Shown here: one piece after another, positions 1-4,824 of the stretch
How positions within the stretch are numbered: position 1 is the stretch's first letter
Layout: each line of letters opens with the position of its first letter
From: an uncultured Lachnospiraceae bacterium
Lineage (GTDB): Bacteria; Bacillota; Clostridia; Lachnospirales; Lachnospiraceae
Direction: 5' to 3'
Assembly (NCBI GenBank): GCA_910577735.1
Contig: CAJTOO010000064.1
Span: forward strand, 1-7,343
DNA: 7,343 nucleotides
Program-made: the position numbers and the translations under genes
The notes under the pieces: model-generated
Told to the model about the DNA's origin: nothing
Database searches by the model: none
What the model saw: the letters and a program-made list of their open reading frames with translations, nothing else

Positions 1-33
1 TGTGTTTGTGAGCGATAATCAATCACAAACACA
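1..33. repeat. 11-bp perfect inverted repeat (hairpin) over the IS630 transposase stop codon
   Basis: Positions 1-11 (TGTGTTTGTGA) and 23-33 (TCACAAACACA) are perfect inverted copies around an 11-base loop. The inner arm contains the last codons and TGA of the transposase. It could be part of the insertion-sequence end or a terminator whose U-tract is outside the window. Only the pairing itself is certain. Confidence 0.6.
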
Positions 34-550
34 GGCGGTCTATGACCATTTGTGGAACTGTAGTTATCCAATCAATGAACTTCTGCACAGCTTTTTGGAT
101 CTCTTCACGGGAGTGAAAAAATACGTTGTTTATTACTGAATCCTTAAGCCATCCCCAAAGTTCTTCAATCTTGTTCAGGTTTGGACTATATGGCGGAAGA
201 AAGACAAGCTCCAGATGTTCCCTGTTTTCTGCAAGAAATTCCCTGAGCAGTTTCGCATGGTGGATCTTTGCATTGTCAAGAATAATGACGATCTTTCCAT
301 CCTGATACTGGGAAAGCACATTTTTCAGAAACTGCAGGAATACCTCGGCATCGTATTTTTTGTGTTCTTCCACATATACATGCCCGGTTTCATAATCCAA
401 GATGCCGACCAGTTTTACACCTTCATGTTTTCCGTATGTCGGTATGATCCGCTGCTTTCCTTTTGGAAACCATGTTTTCATAATGGCCTGATAATCACGG
501 ATCATGGATTCATCCTCAAACAGTATTGTGGAAACATCACCATTCAGCAG
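23..550 (-). CDS. IS630-family transposase, C-terminal DDE catalytic part (second reading frame)
   Basis: This is the catalytic half of an IS630/Tc1-type transposase, which cuts and joins DNA through two metal ions held by a DDE triad. The triad is visible: the first Asp in the FEDES motif just upstream of the first ATG of this frame, the second in VIILDNAKIHH, and the Glu in LPPYSPNLNKIEELW. The first ATG (505) lies after the first catalytic Asp, so independent initiation there would give an inactive protein. The frame is open back to about 550, where it meets the upstream half at an A8 run. Joining the two halves with a one-base skip gives a 348-residue protein, a normal IS630 size. It ends with TGA inside a hairpin at positions 1-33. 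Confidence 0.88.
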   Translation of the reverse strand: MLNGDVSTILFEDESMIRDYQAIMKTWFPKGKQRIIPTYGKHEGVKLVGILDYETGHVYVEEHKKYDAEVFLQFLKNVLSQYQDGKIVIILDNAKIHHAKLLREFLAENREHLELVFLPPYSPNLNKIEELWGWLKDSVINNVFFHSREEIQKAVQKFIDWITTVPQMVIDRLCL

Positions 551-1070
551 TTTTTTTTAATGATTCGAATGCTTCTCTGAACTCTTCCTGTTTCTGGGGA
601 TCGGCCTTGTCCAGTGTATATGTCGGCCTAGTATAGGTCAGGCCAAGACGCTCAAAAAGATTAAGCATTCCACGACTGCTGAACAGGACACCGAACTTCT
701 GCTCTACAAACGCGCATGCAAGAGCCGCCGTCCAGTTGGCAAAAACACCCATCCCCGCTTCCTCGGGAGTTTGGGTTGAAATAACAAACAGAAGCTCGGT
801 TTCCTGTTCATCCGTAAGTTTCTTTTGCGCTCCAGGCTGTTTTATTATAAGAAGGGATTCTATACCGCCTTTCTCATAATTTAAAATATGATAGTTGACA
901 GTCCTGTGAGGAATATGAAGAATCTGGGCAATCTGTTTTCTGGGATATCCTTCCATATAAAGCAAAACGGCATCATACCGATTTTTCTGTTTGACATTTT
1001 TTTCAGTTTTGGATGCCATAAGCAGACGGTAATAATCTTTTATTGAATCGCTAAGCGTTAAAGTATTCAT
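537..1070 (-). CDS. IS630-family transposase, N-terminal DNA-binding part (first reading frame)
   Basis: This is the helix-turn-helix half of the IS630 transposase, 177 residues from the chosen start. The first 75 residues carry the HTH (IAQILHIPHRTVNYHI), followed by a second winged-helix-like region with TPEEAGMGVFANWTAALA, typical of the family. The start at 1070 is preferred over the ATG at 1112, because a strong AGGAGG lies 9 bases before it and the upstream 14 codons would begin before the ribosome binding site. The frame ends at TGA (537-539) a few codons after the A8 run, just before the catalytic domain. It is therefore either half of a frameshifted pair or a frameshifted pseudogene. 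Confidence 0.87.
   Translation of the reverse strand: MNTLTLSDSIKDYYRLLMASKTEKNVKQKNRYDAVLLYMEGYPRKQIAQILHIPHRTVNYHILNYEKGGIESLLIIKQPGAQKKLTDEQETELLFVISTQTPEEAGMGVFANWTAALACAFVEQKFGVLFSSRGMLNLFERLGLTYTRPTYTLDKADPQKQEEFREAFESLKKTAEW
551..558 (-). other. A8 slippery run joining the two IS630 transposase frames
   Basis: On the minus strand the codons read TTA AAA AAA ACT and then run to a stop. Skipping one A gives TTA AAA AAA CTG CTG AAT, which continues directly into the catalytic frame (LLNGDVSTILFEDES). The offset is therefore +1 for a ribosome, or loss of one A by polymerase slippage; a -1 shift meets TGA within three codons. An A7 version would be one continuous gene. Confidence 0.75.
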
Positions 1071-1304
1071 ATGTATAAACCTCCTATCAATGTCTATAAG
1101 AGTATTATACATATATTTCCAATATTAGCAACTATAGGCAATAAACAATCACTTTATATATACCTTTACTTTTTCGGGAATTACACACAGCAGGAAATCG
1201 CGGATTTATACGGGCATTGTAAAAGTACAGCGTGGCATTATATCCATAGCGCATTACAGATGTTGCAGAAAGAAATGGAGGGATTTTCACATGGGGAATA
1301 CTAA
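1071..1304 (+). pseudogene. 5'-truncated sigma-70 region 4 protein (ICE regulator) next to IS630
   Basis: The open frame reads 77 residues, but only about the last 45-50 look like a real protein. The segment YFFGNYTQQEIADLYGHCKS and the helix after it form the helix-turn-helix of sigma-70 region 4, which binds the -35 element. Small sigma-like proteins of this type are widespread in Tn916-related and clostridial ICEs, normally with 60-100 further N-terminal residues. Here the first 25 or so codons are AT-rich and overlap the IS630 promoter region, so the N-terminus has probably been replaced by the insertion sequence. It overlaps the next gene by 14 bases, the translational-coupling arrangement expected of an operon. 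Confidence 0.65.
1104..1131 (-). promoter_or_regulatory. Predicted promoter of the IS630 transposase
   Basis: On the minus strand, TTGCTA (1131-1126) is followed after 16 bases by a perfect TATAAT (1109-1104). An AGGAGG and the ATG at 1070 lie downstream. This also shows that the insertion sequence extends to at least position 1131. Confidence 0.55.
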
Positions 1305-1491
1305 CCTTGTGCCATATGAAACCATTGTTCGGGCAACAAACGGCGAGCCGGAAGCCGTGGACGAGGTTTTACGGCATTACAGCAAACGAATCCGCTTTGC
1401 CGCCCTTGAAAACGGGCACGTCAACACAGACACCGAGGACAGCATAAAACGGCGGCTTATCACTGCCCTGTTCCAGTTCCGCTTTGACTGA
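1291..1491 (+). CDS. Orf8-like helix-turn-helix protein of Tn916-type ICEs
   Basis: This 66-residue protein resembles the small HTH proteins (HTH_16 type, like Tn916 Orf8) encoded directly after a sigma-like gene in many ICEs. Signature features are the N-terminal PYETIVRATNGEPEAVDEVL helix pair, the HYSKRI segment, and the C-terminal DTEDSIKRRLITALFQFRFD. The start is supported by GGAGGG eight bases upstream, and the ATG overlaps the end of the sigma remnant. Its presumed role is control of element transcription, probably together with the sigma-like protein; that is inferred from the family and from conserved gene order. The gene looks intact and full length. Confidence 0.8.
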   Translation: MGNTNLVPYETIVRATNGEPEAVDEVLRHYSKRIRFAALENGHVNTDTEDSIKRRLITALFQFRFD

Positions 1492-1511
1492 AAAAGGCGG
1501 CATGACAGGAG

Positions 1512-1940
1512 GTGAGGGTTGTCGGGAAAATAGCCATGCTGATATTCAATGATACCGAGGAAAAAGCGGTTGAGAAAGCCATAGCCGCCCTTGCCGATAT
1601 GATACCGCTGGAAGCCATACAGCCGCCCCACTCCCCGGCACTTATTTTTCCGGGATTGGAAATCAGATTACACCAACGCCGGGTACTGAAAAACGGGATT
1701 GACGTTTCCCTCACCCGTCTGGAATACGGCGCACTCTGTTACCTTGCCGCCAGTCCGGGGAGGGTGTTCACAAAGGCGCAAATCTTTGAAGCCGTGTGGA
1801 GCATGGAGAGTGAAAGCTGCCAGTCAAACGTGGCAAATGTGATATGCAATCTACGGAAAAAGATAGAGCCGGACAGCCGCCGCCCCACCTACATAAAGAC
1901 AGTTTTAGGCATAGGCTACAAGTTTACTTCCGGGGAATAA
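1512..1940 (+). CDS. Stand-alone OmpR/PhoB-type winged-helix transcriptional regulator
   Basis: Residues about 44-139 form a complete OmpR-type winged helix: LEIRLHQRRVLKNG (N-terminal strands), LTRLEYGALCYLAASPGRVF, the recognition helix SNVANVICNLRKKIEP and the wing hairpin YIKTVLGIGYKF. There is no receiver domain; the first 43 residues are a short alpha/beta-like segment without a phosphoacceptor site, so it is unlikely to be driven by a histidine kinase through phosphorylation. The start is uncertain. GTG at 1512 lies inside the AGGAGGTGAGG tract and has no good site of its own, and ATG at 1536 is 19 bases beyond that tract. It follows the HTH gene by 20 bases and is followed by an intrinsic terminator, so it is probably the last gene of that operon. 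Confidence 0.8.
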   Translation: MRVVGKIAMLIFNDTEEKAVEKAIAALADMIPLEAIQPPHSPALIFPGLEIRLHQRRVLKNGIDVSLTRLEYGALCYLAASPGRVFTKAQIFEAVWSMESESCQSNVANVICNLRKKIEPDSRRPTYIKTVLGIGYKFTSGE

Positions 1941-1974
1941 CAACAGGATAACCGCCGCTATTGGCGAAGATACG

Positions 1975-2011
1975 AAACAGGAAATCAAGGAAAAAGGTTT
2001 CCTGTTTTTTT
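1975..2011 (+). terminator. Intrinsic terminator after the winged-helix gene
   Basis: A perfect 10-bp stem (AAACAGGAAA, 1975-1984, pairing with TTTCCTGTTT, 1998-2007) around a 13-base loop is followed by a run of seven T (2005-2011). It lies 35 bases after the winged-helix stop and closes the plus-strand regulatory operon. Confidence 0.85.
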
Positions 2012-2200
2012 ACGCCCATTTTGCCTGTTTCCGGCTTTTCTGTATGGGAAAATACCGCCGCATAGTTGGCAGAATCCACGCCGCGCAAGCCGGGGGAAAT
2101 CGGAAAAGCCAGCACAGCGGAATCCGTCACTTTCTTAGAGCAAGATTCTACCACAGTACCAAATTTCGCTAATCGCTCATTTTGTCCTATGGGAATCTTG

Positions 2201-2282
2201 TTGGGGTTGCCACCCCAAGCCCGCCTTTTTGCGGCTTGCGCCGCTTGAAAAATCCCCGAAAAAATATTTTCGGATTTTTCAA
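2201..2282 (+). repeat. Cluster of three consecutive stem-loops
   Basis: Hairpin 1: TTGGGGT (2201-2207) pairs with ACCCCAA (2212-2218) around TGCC. Hairpin 2: GCGGC (2231-2235) pairs with GCCGC (2240-2244) around TTGC. Hairpin 3: TTGAAAAATCC plus GAAAA (2245-2262, with a CC bulge) pairs with TTTTC plus GGATTTTTCAA (2267-2282) around AATA, a 16-bp stem. Hairpin 3 is followed by A rather than T on the plus strand, so it is not a standard plus-strand terminator. The cluster could be a structured leader, a transcription boundary or a DNA-processing site. Confidence 0.7.
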
Positions 2283-2300
2283 AAAACACTTCCGCTTTGC

Positions 2301-2343
2301 CCCCTGTTTTTCTCATATTGGTGAGACCCTCTATGGACAGGGG
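2301..2343 (+). promoter_or_regulatory. Possible hairpin covering the LPD ribosome binding site
   Basis: CCCCTGT (2301-2307) is complementary to ACAGGGG (2337-2343). The latter is the only Shine-Dalgarno-like purine tract before the ATG at 2347. A smaller stem, TCTCA (2311-2315) with TGAGA (2322-2326), nests inside. Pairing would hide the ribosome binding site, so translation of the LPD gene may be structure-controlled. This is a prediction from base complementarity alone. Confidence 0.4.
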
Positions 2344-2346
2344 AAA

Positions 2347-3882
2347 ATGGAACATCTCATGCCCACAGCCAACCAGAAGCATATCGTGGAAGATGTACCG
2401 TTTACGGAGTGGGAAAATCCGTACATAGATGCCAATGTTAGGGAAGCGGACAGGGTGGAAACAGAGCTTGCCTTCCGTCTGGCAGACCGTTATATCAGTA
2501 TTCAGGAAGCCACTGAGGGGTATGATTACACCATTTATGATATGGACTACCGGGAACTGGACGGGGGCGTATATGACAATCCGGACATAACAATCAGACA
2601 GGCACTTGACGAGATTGTGACGGATTTGAAAGAGCCAGCGCACAGGAGCAGTCTGGAGGGCAGTATCCGCACTGACGATGAACTGATACCGATTGATTAT
2701 GACGGATTGATAGAAAAGGCAGAACAGGCGGCAAAAGAGCATCTTGAGGAACGTATCAGAACCGAAGTGCCGGAAGCGGCGGAAAGCAAAGTGATAGCCG
2801 ATTTTAAAGCCAGAACTGAGGAATTATTTAACCCTGTCAACGGGCAGACACAGGAAGATATAGAAATGAGTGTTTATGCTTATTTACAGTCCAAAATTGA
2901 CGAGTATGGAATGGATATAGAGCTTGTGGATATGGCGGTTACAGGGAGCAGATGCAGAGGTTTGGAAGAACCTGTATCTGACCTTGACGTGGCTGTGGAG
3001 TACCGGGGCGGGGAAAACGAAGATACCCTGTTCAATGCCTTCAACGAGGACGGTTTTACAATCGGCGGCGTTAAGGTAGACATCAATCCCATTACAGAGG
3101 GCAAGACCGGGACGCTTGGGGAGTATCTTCCGGGTGTGGAAGCTTATCTTGAGGAAAAACGAGCCACCCTGCAGGAGAAAGCCGCAGAGCAGGCACAGGA
3201 GGAAAAACAGACGGTTGTCACCCTTACAGTGGCGGAGTGCGGGGAGTTCCACAATTTTGGAGAGTACCATGAGGGGATAGCAGATGTCCCGGAAGCAATC
3301 GCCATTTTCAACCGGATACCGCCGGAGAGGATGAACGGTATCCCAAGCATTGGCATCAATATCCATACAGAAGGGACAGAAAGCTACGAGGACACGCAGA
3401 TGGATATTGTTTCGGGCAGAGTTGCGGATTTGGAGATTCTGGACTATGTGCCGGATATTACAGACAATCCGAAGGCGGTGGAGGTCATTGCGGAGCTGAT
3501 CGATAAGCTGCCGGATATAGAGGTCAGGGGTTCTCTGGAGAAGTGGCAGGCGGCTTTCCTTGCTGCGGAGATAGACCAGCTTTCCTACAACTACGACACT
3601 GTTCAGTACAATCAGACAGTGGAGGACAGGGAAGCGCAGATAGCGAATATCACAGAGGACATCAGGAACGGGAATACCGGGTATCTGAATGATTTCCTCA
3701 ATGCGCTCATTTCAGACAGTATCCGGGAAGGCATGACGGATATTATCGGGAAAGGGACGGAGCTTGATGACAGTGAGGGCGTACAGACCGCAAGGAAGGC
3801 GAAGGAGCTGTTAGATAAGCTGGCGGAATACAAGCCGCTTTCTCTGTCTGCTTCTTCATGGTGTGTAACCTCCTTTCTTTGA
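2347..3882 (+). CDS. LPD-type large polyvalent ICE protein with nucleotidyltransferase-like domain, 3'-truncated
   Basis: From the ATG at 2347 (ATG 2359 is an alternative) the product is 511 residues. Residues 1-90 hold the WENPYIDANVREADRVET and GYDYTIYDMDYRELDGG motifs common at the start of ICE 'large polyvalent protein' genes. Residues about 172-272 resemble the LPD16-type domain and carry a nucleotidyltransferase-like signature: GSRCRG at 200-205, SDLD with Asp212 and Asp214, and VDINP with Asp245. Residues about 288-393 resemble LPD25 (TVAECGEFHNFGEYHE, IPPERMNGI). A helical, acidic tail follows to residue 498. The last 13 residues (SLSASSWCVTSFL) read through the reversed start of another gene, so the natural C-terminus is missing. 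Its role in the element is unknown; related proteins are thought to act in conjugative transfer or host conflict. No signal peptide or membrane segment is visible. Confidence 0.75.
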   Translation: MEHLMPTANQKHIVEDVPFTEWENPYIDANVREADRVETELAFRLADRYISIQEATEGYDYTIYDMDYRELDGGVYDNPDITIRQALDEIVTDLKEPAHRSSLEGSIRTDDELIPIDYDGLIEKAEQAAKEHLEERIRTEVPEAAESKVIADFKARTEELFNPVNGQTQEDIEMSVYAYLQSKIDEYGMDIELVDMAVTGSRCRGLEEPVSDLDVAVEYRGGENEDTLFNAFNEDGFTIGGVKVDINPITEGKTGTLGEYLPGVEAYLEEKRATLQEKAAEQAQEEKQTVVTLTVAECGEFHNFGEYHEGIADVPEAIAIFNRIPPERMNGIPSIGINIHTEGTESYEDTQMDIVSGRVADLEILDYVPDITDNPKAVEVIAELIDKLPDIEVRGSLEKWQAAFLAAEIDQLSYNYDTVQYNQTVEDREAQIANITEDIRNGNTGYLNDFLNALISDSIREGMTDIIGKGTELDDSEGVQTARKAKELLDKLAEYKPLSLSASSWCVTSFL

Positions 3883-3912
3883 GGGTGCGCGCTTCCCTAT
3901 AACCCTATTATA
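3842..3912 (-). pseudogene. Promoter -10, ribosome binding site and first codons of an unidentified minus-strand gene
   Basis: On the minus strand, TATAAT (3912-3907) is followed by AGGAGG (3874-3869) and, nine bases later, ATG at 3859. The codons read MKKQTE before the sequence turns into the antisense of the LPD gene at about 3841. A real gene start has therefore been cut and joined to the LPD gene in reverse orientation. The -35 region would fall in the neighbouring VirD4 fragment, so the original promoter is probably also cut. Six residues are too few to name the gene. Confidence 0.6.
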
Positions 3913-3913
3913 C

Positions 3914-4159
3914 TTATCTGTTGGGATCTGTAATGACATATGAACTATGCATTTGCATTAAGTTCGGTTTTACGAAAAATCTTGTCTTGCCTGAACCAGA
4001 GCCTCCAATCACAAGGATATTTTTATTTCTAGCATACTTAGGATTCTTTGGTCTGCTAGACATCATAAGTCTTTCGGTCTGCGTTAGAAGCACATTGTTC
4101 TCAAATACTGGATCGACATAAGACTCAATGTTTTTTGCATTACCCCATGAAGCGTTTTG
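3914..4159 (-). pseudogene. VirD4/TraG-like coupling protein fragment containing Walker A
   Basis: Coupling proteins are membrane-anchored hexameric ATPases that bring the relaxase-DNA complex to the conjugation channel. Only an internal piece of about 80 codons is present, with no start codon. It reads ASWGNAKNIESYVDPVFENN, then LLTQTERLMMSSRPK, then NKNILVIGGSGSGKTRFF (Walker A GGSGSGKT at 4006-3983), then KPNLMQMHSSYVITDP. Family members continue TDPKGT..., but here the frame turns to N-R-stop at 3914 where foreign sequence begins. It also runs into a stop (4160-4162) just upstream of the homologous part. The transmembrane N-terminus, Walker B and the all-alpha domain are missing. The identity is secure from the strongly characteristic Walker A environment; the fragment cannot function. 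Confidence 0.85.
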
Positions 4160-4256
4160 TCAAGTGTTTTTTGAGTTATTGACGGAAAACTTTTCAGCGC
4201 GGCGGCGAAATGACAACGGCAAAAATCCAGACGGTCAAGGGACATAGAACGGGGAA
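4160..4256 (+). other. Short unassigned stretch between the VirD4 fragment and the SnoaL promoter
   Basis: A plus-strand frame is open from about 4161 for roughly 29 codons (it includes FFELLTENFSARRRNDNG) and ends in TAG. It has no start codon with a ribosome binding site and no family I recognise. It may be the tail of another element gene brought in by rearrangement. Confidence 0.3.
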
Positions 4257-4285
4257 TTGCTTTTCGTAATTGGGTATGGTATAAT
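4257..4285 (+). promoter_or_regulatory. Promoter of the SnoaL-like gene
   Basis: TTGCTT (4257-4262), a 17-base spacer and a perfect TATAAT (4280-4285) preceded by TGG, giving an extended -10. Transcription would begin near 4292, about 36 bases before the start codon. The 5' end of the transcript would include the palindrome CCGATAAATCGG (4301-4312). Confidence 0.75.
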
Positions 4286-4296
4286 TTTCCCCAGTA

Positions 4297-4319
4297 TAAA
4301 CCGATAAATCGGAAGTTGT
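4297..4319 (+). repeat. Left copy of imperfect 23-bp inverted repeat bracketing the SnoaL-like gene
   Basis: This copy matches the reverse complement of 4744-4766 at 19 of 23 positions without gaps, including an uninterrupted run of nine (ACCGATAAA). It sits in the predicted 5' untranslated region of the gene, close to the ribosome binding site. Confidence 0.55.
4301..4312. repeat. Palindrome in the SnoaL-like gene leader, possible operator
   Basis: CCGAT AA ATCGG is a perfect 5-bp inverted repeat around AA, about 10-20 bases after the predicted transcription start. Its position suits a repressor site or a small 5' hairpin. It is also part of the left copy of the 23-bp repeat that brackets the gene. 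Confidence 0.4.
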
Positions 4320-4327
4320 GGGGATGC

Positions 4328-4741
4328 ATGATGAAGAATAAAGACATTGTAAAATATTTCTATGAAGTAATTGTTTCAGAAAATTTACTTGATGAACTTT
4401 CTAAATACATATCAGAGGATTGTGTGCAGAGAGCTGGCGAAAAAGAAATTTTCATAGGAATAGACGGAATGAAGCAACATCTTGTAGCACTGAAAAAAAC
4501 GTATCCCGATTACACCATGAAAATTATTCGCCAATATGTAGCAGGTGATTATGTTATTTCAGAATTTATTATGAGGGGAACGCACAAAGGAAAATTTATT
4601 GGAATAACACCTACGAATAAGGTTTTGGAAATTACAGGGGTGGATATTGATAAAGTCATAGACGGAAAAATTGTTGAACATGGCGGTGCTGCGAATACCT
4701 TTGAAACCTTTTTTGAACATCATTTGATTAAACCTGTATAA
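4328..4741 (+). CDS. SnoaL-like (NTF2-fold) ester cyclase family protein
   Basis: The 137-residue product fits the size of single-domain SnoaL-like proteins, which have an alpha+beta barrel with a hydrophobic pocket and include polyketide cyclases and many uncharacterised hydrolase or isomerase-like enzymes. Features seen are the N-terminal helix (NKDIVKYFYEVIVSENLLDEL), the YISEDCVQRA segment, the GIDGMKQHL helix, YPDYTMKI, and the closing IDKVIDGKIVEHGGAANTF, which corresponds to the DGKIVEHW hallmark with Gly in place of Trp. The start may be ATG 4328 or the adjacent ATG 4331; the site upstream (GTGGGG) is weak. It has its own promoter, is more AT-rich than the LPD gene and is inserted between conjugation-gene fragments, so it looks like cargo. 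The substrate is unknown. Confidence 0.8.
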   Translation: MMKNKDIVKYFYEVIVSENLLDELSKYISEDCVQRAGEKEIFIGIDGMKQHLVALKKTYPDYTMKIIRQYVAGDYVISEFIMRGTHKGKFIGITPTNKVLEITGVDIDKVIDGKIVEHGGAANTFETFFEHHLIKPV

Positions 4742-4743
4742 AT

Positions 4744-4766
4744 ACAAATTCCAGTTTATCGGTCTA
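4744..4766 (-). repeat. Right copy of imperfect 23-bp inverted repeat bracketing the SnoaL-like gene
   Basis: This is the inverted partner of 4297-4319 (19 of 23 matches), beginning two bases after the SnoaL stop codon. In RNA, the two copies would let the 5' leader and 3' end of the transcript pair. Confidence 0.55.
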
Positions 4767-4779
4767 ATAAAAGTCCAAA

Positions 4780-4821
4780 ACAGGGCGGTGGTGGCAAACA
4801 TTGACAATTCCGCCGCCCTGT
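4780..4821 (-). terminator. Intrinsic terminator of the relaxase gene
   Basis: CCGCCGCCCTGT (4810-4821) pairs with ACAGGGCGGTGG (4780-4791), 11 of 12 Watson-Crick pairs plus a wobble, around an 18-base loop. Read on the minus strand it is followed by a T-rich tail (TTTGGACTTTT). It begins just after the relaxase stop at 4825, which supports that stop as the natural end of the gene. Confidence 0.7.
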
Positions 4822-4824
4822 CTG

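Larger units (their letters stand above)
1..1150 (-). mobile_element. IS630-family insertion sequence (right edge approximate, left edge may lie outside)
   Basis: This element contains a two-part IS630-family DDE transposase read on the minus strand, with its own promoter and ribosome binding site. The outer edge next to the sigma-factor remnant must lie between the transposase promoter (ending at 1131) and the first recognisable sigma residues (about 1150-1165). The other edge is at or before position 1, so the terminal inverted repeats and the TA target duplication typical of the family cannot be verified here. The element separates the sigma-70 region 4 remnant from whatever encoded its N-terminus. 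The family assignment is firm; the boundaries are inferred. Confidence 0.8.
2012..2346 (+). other. 335-bp leader region with no confident gene
   Basis: This stretch between the terminator and the LPD gene has two short open frames without ribosome binding sites: TTG at 2066 (60 residues, ending 2248) and ATG at 2044 (about 42 residues). The first reads AESTPRKPGEIGKAST near its start, which has a protein-like composition, but I cannot assign it. The second half is dominated by stem-loops (listed separately). I see no good promoter. The open frame of the next gene continues upstream to 2182 only by reading through the hairpins, so that extension is not credited. Confidence 0.5.

Noticed and set aside
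12..26. Near repeat of positions 12-26 at 1138-1152 (13 of 15 matches)
   Set aside because: The copies are in direct, not inverted, orientation, so they are not normal IS630 ends, and one sits inside the left hairpin loop. Probably chance in AT-rich DNA.
1512..1941. Two-component system with a histidine kinase
   Set aside because: The winged-helix protein has no receiver, and no kinase-like sequence occurs in the window.
2182..2346. Upstream extension of the LPD protein to position 2182
   Set aside because: The extra residues are translated hairpins, low in family similarity and with no ribosome binding site. The recognisable protein begins around ATG 2347 or 2359.
1924..2742. 272-residue open frame on the minus strand
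   Set aside because: It lies antisense to the terminator, the hairpin cluster and the LPD gene, with no family features and a composition typical of a shadow frame.
2884..3366. Minus-strand open frames inside the LPD gene
   Set aside because: Plus-strand coding with clear motifs explains the region; the antisense frames are by-products of its codon use.
4084..4347. 87-residue minus-strand frame over the SnoaL promoter
   Set aside because: It crosses the VirD4 fragment out of frame, the SnoaL promoter and the palindrome. No start site or family.
4559..4824. Continuation of the relaxase frame past 4825 on the minus strand
   Set aside because: Beyond about 4895 the natural tail is in another frame and ends at 4825; the longer reading runs through the terminator and the antisense of the SnoaL gene.
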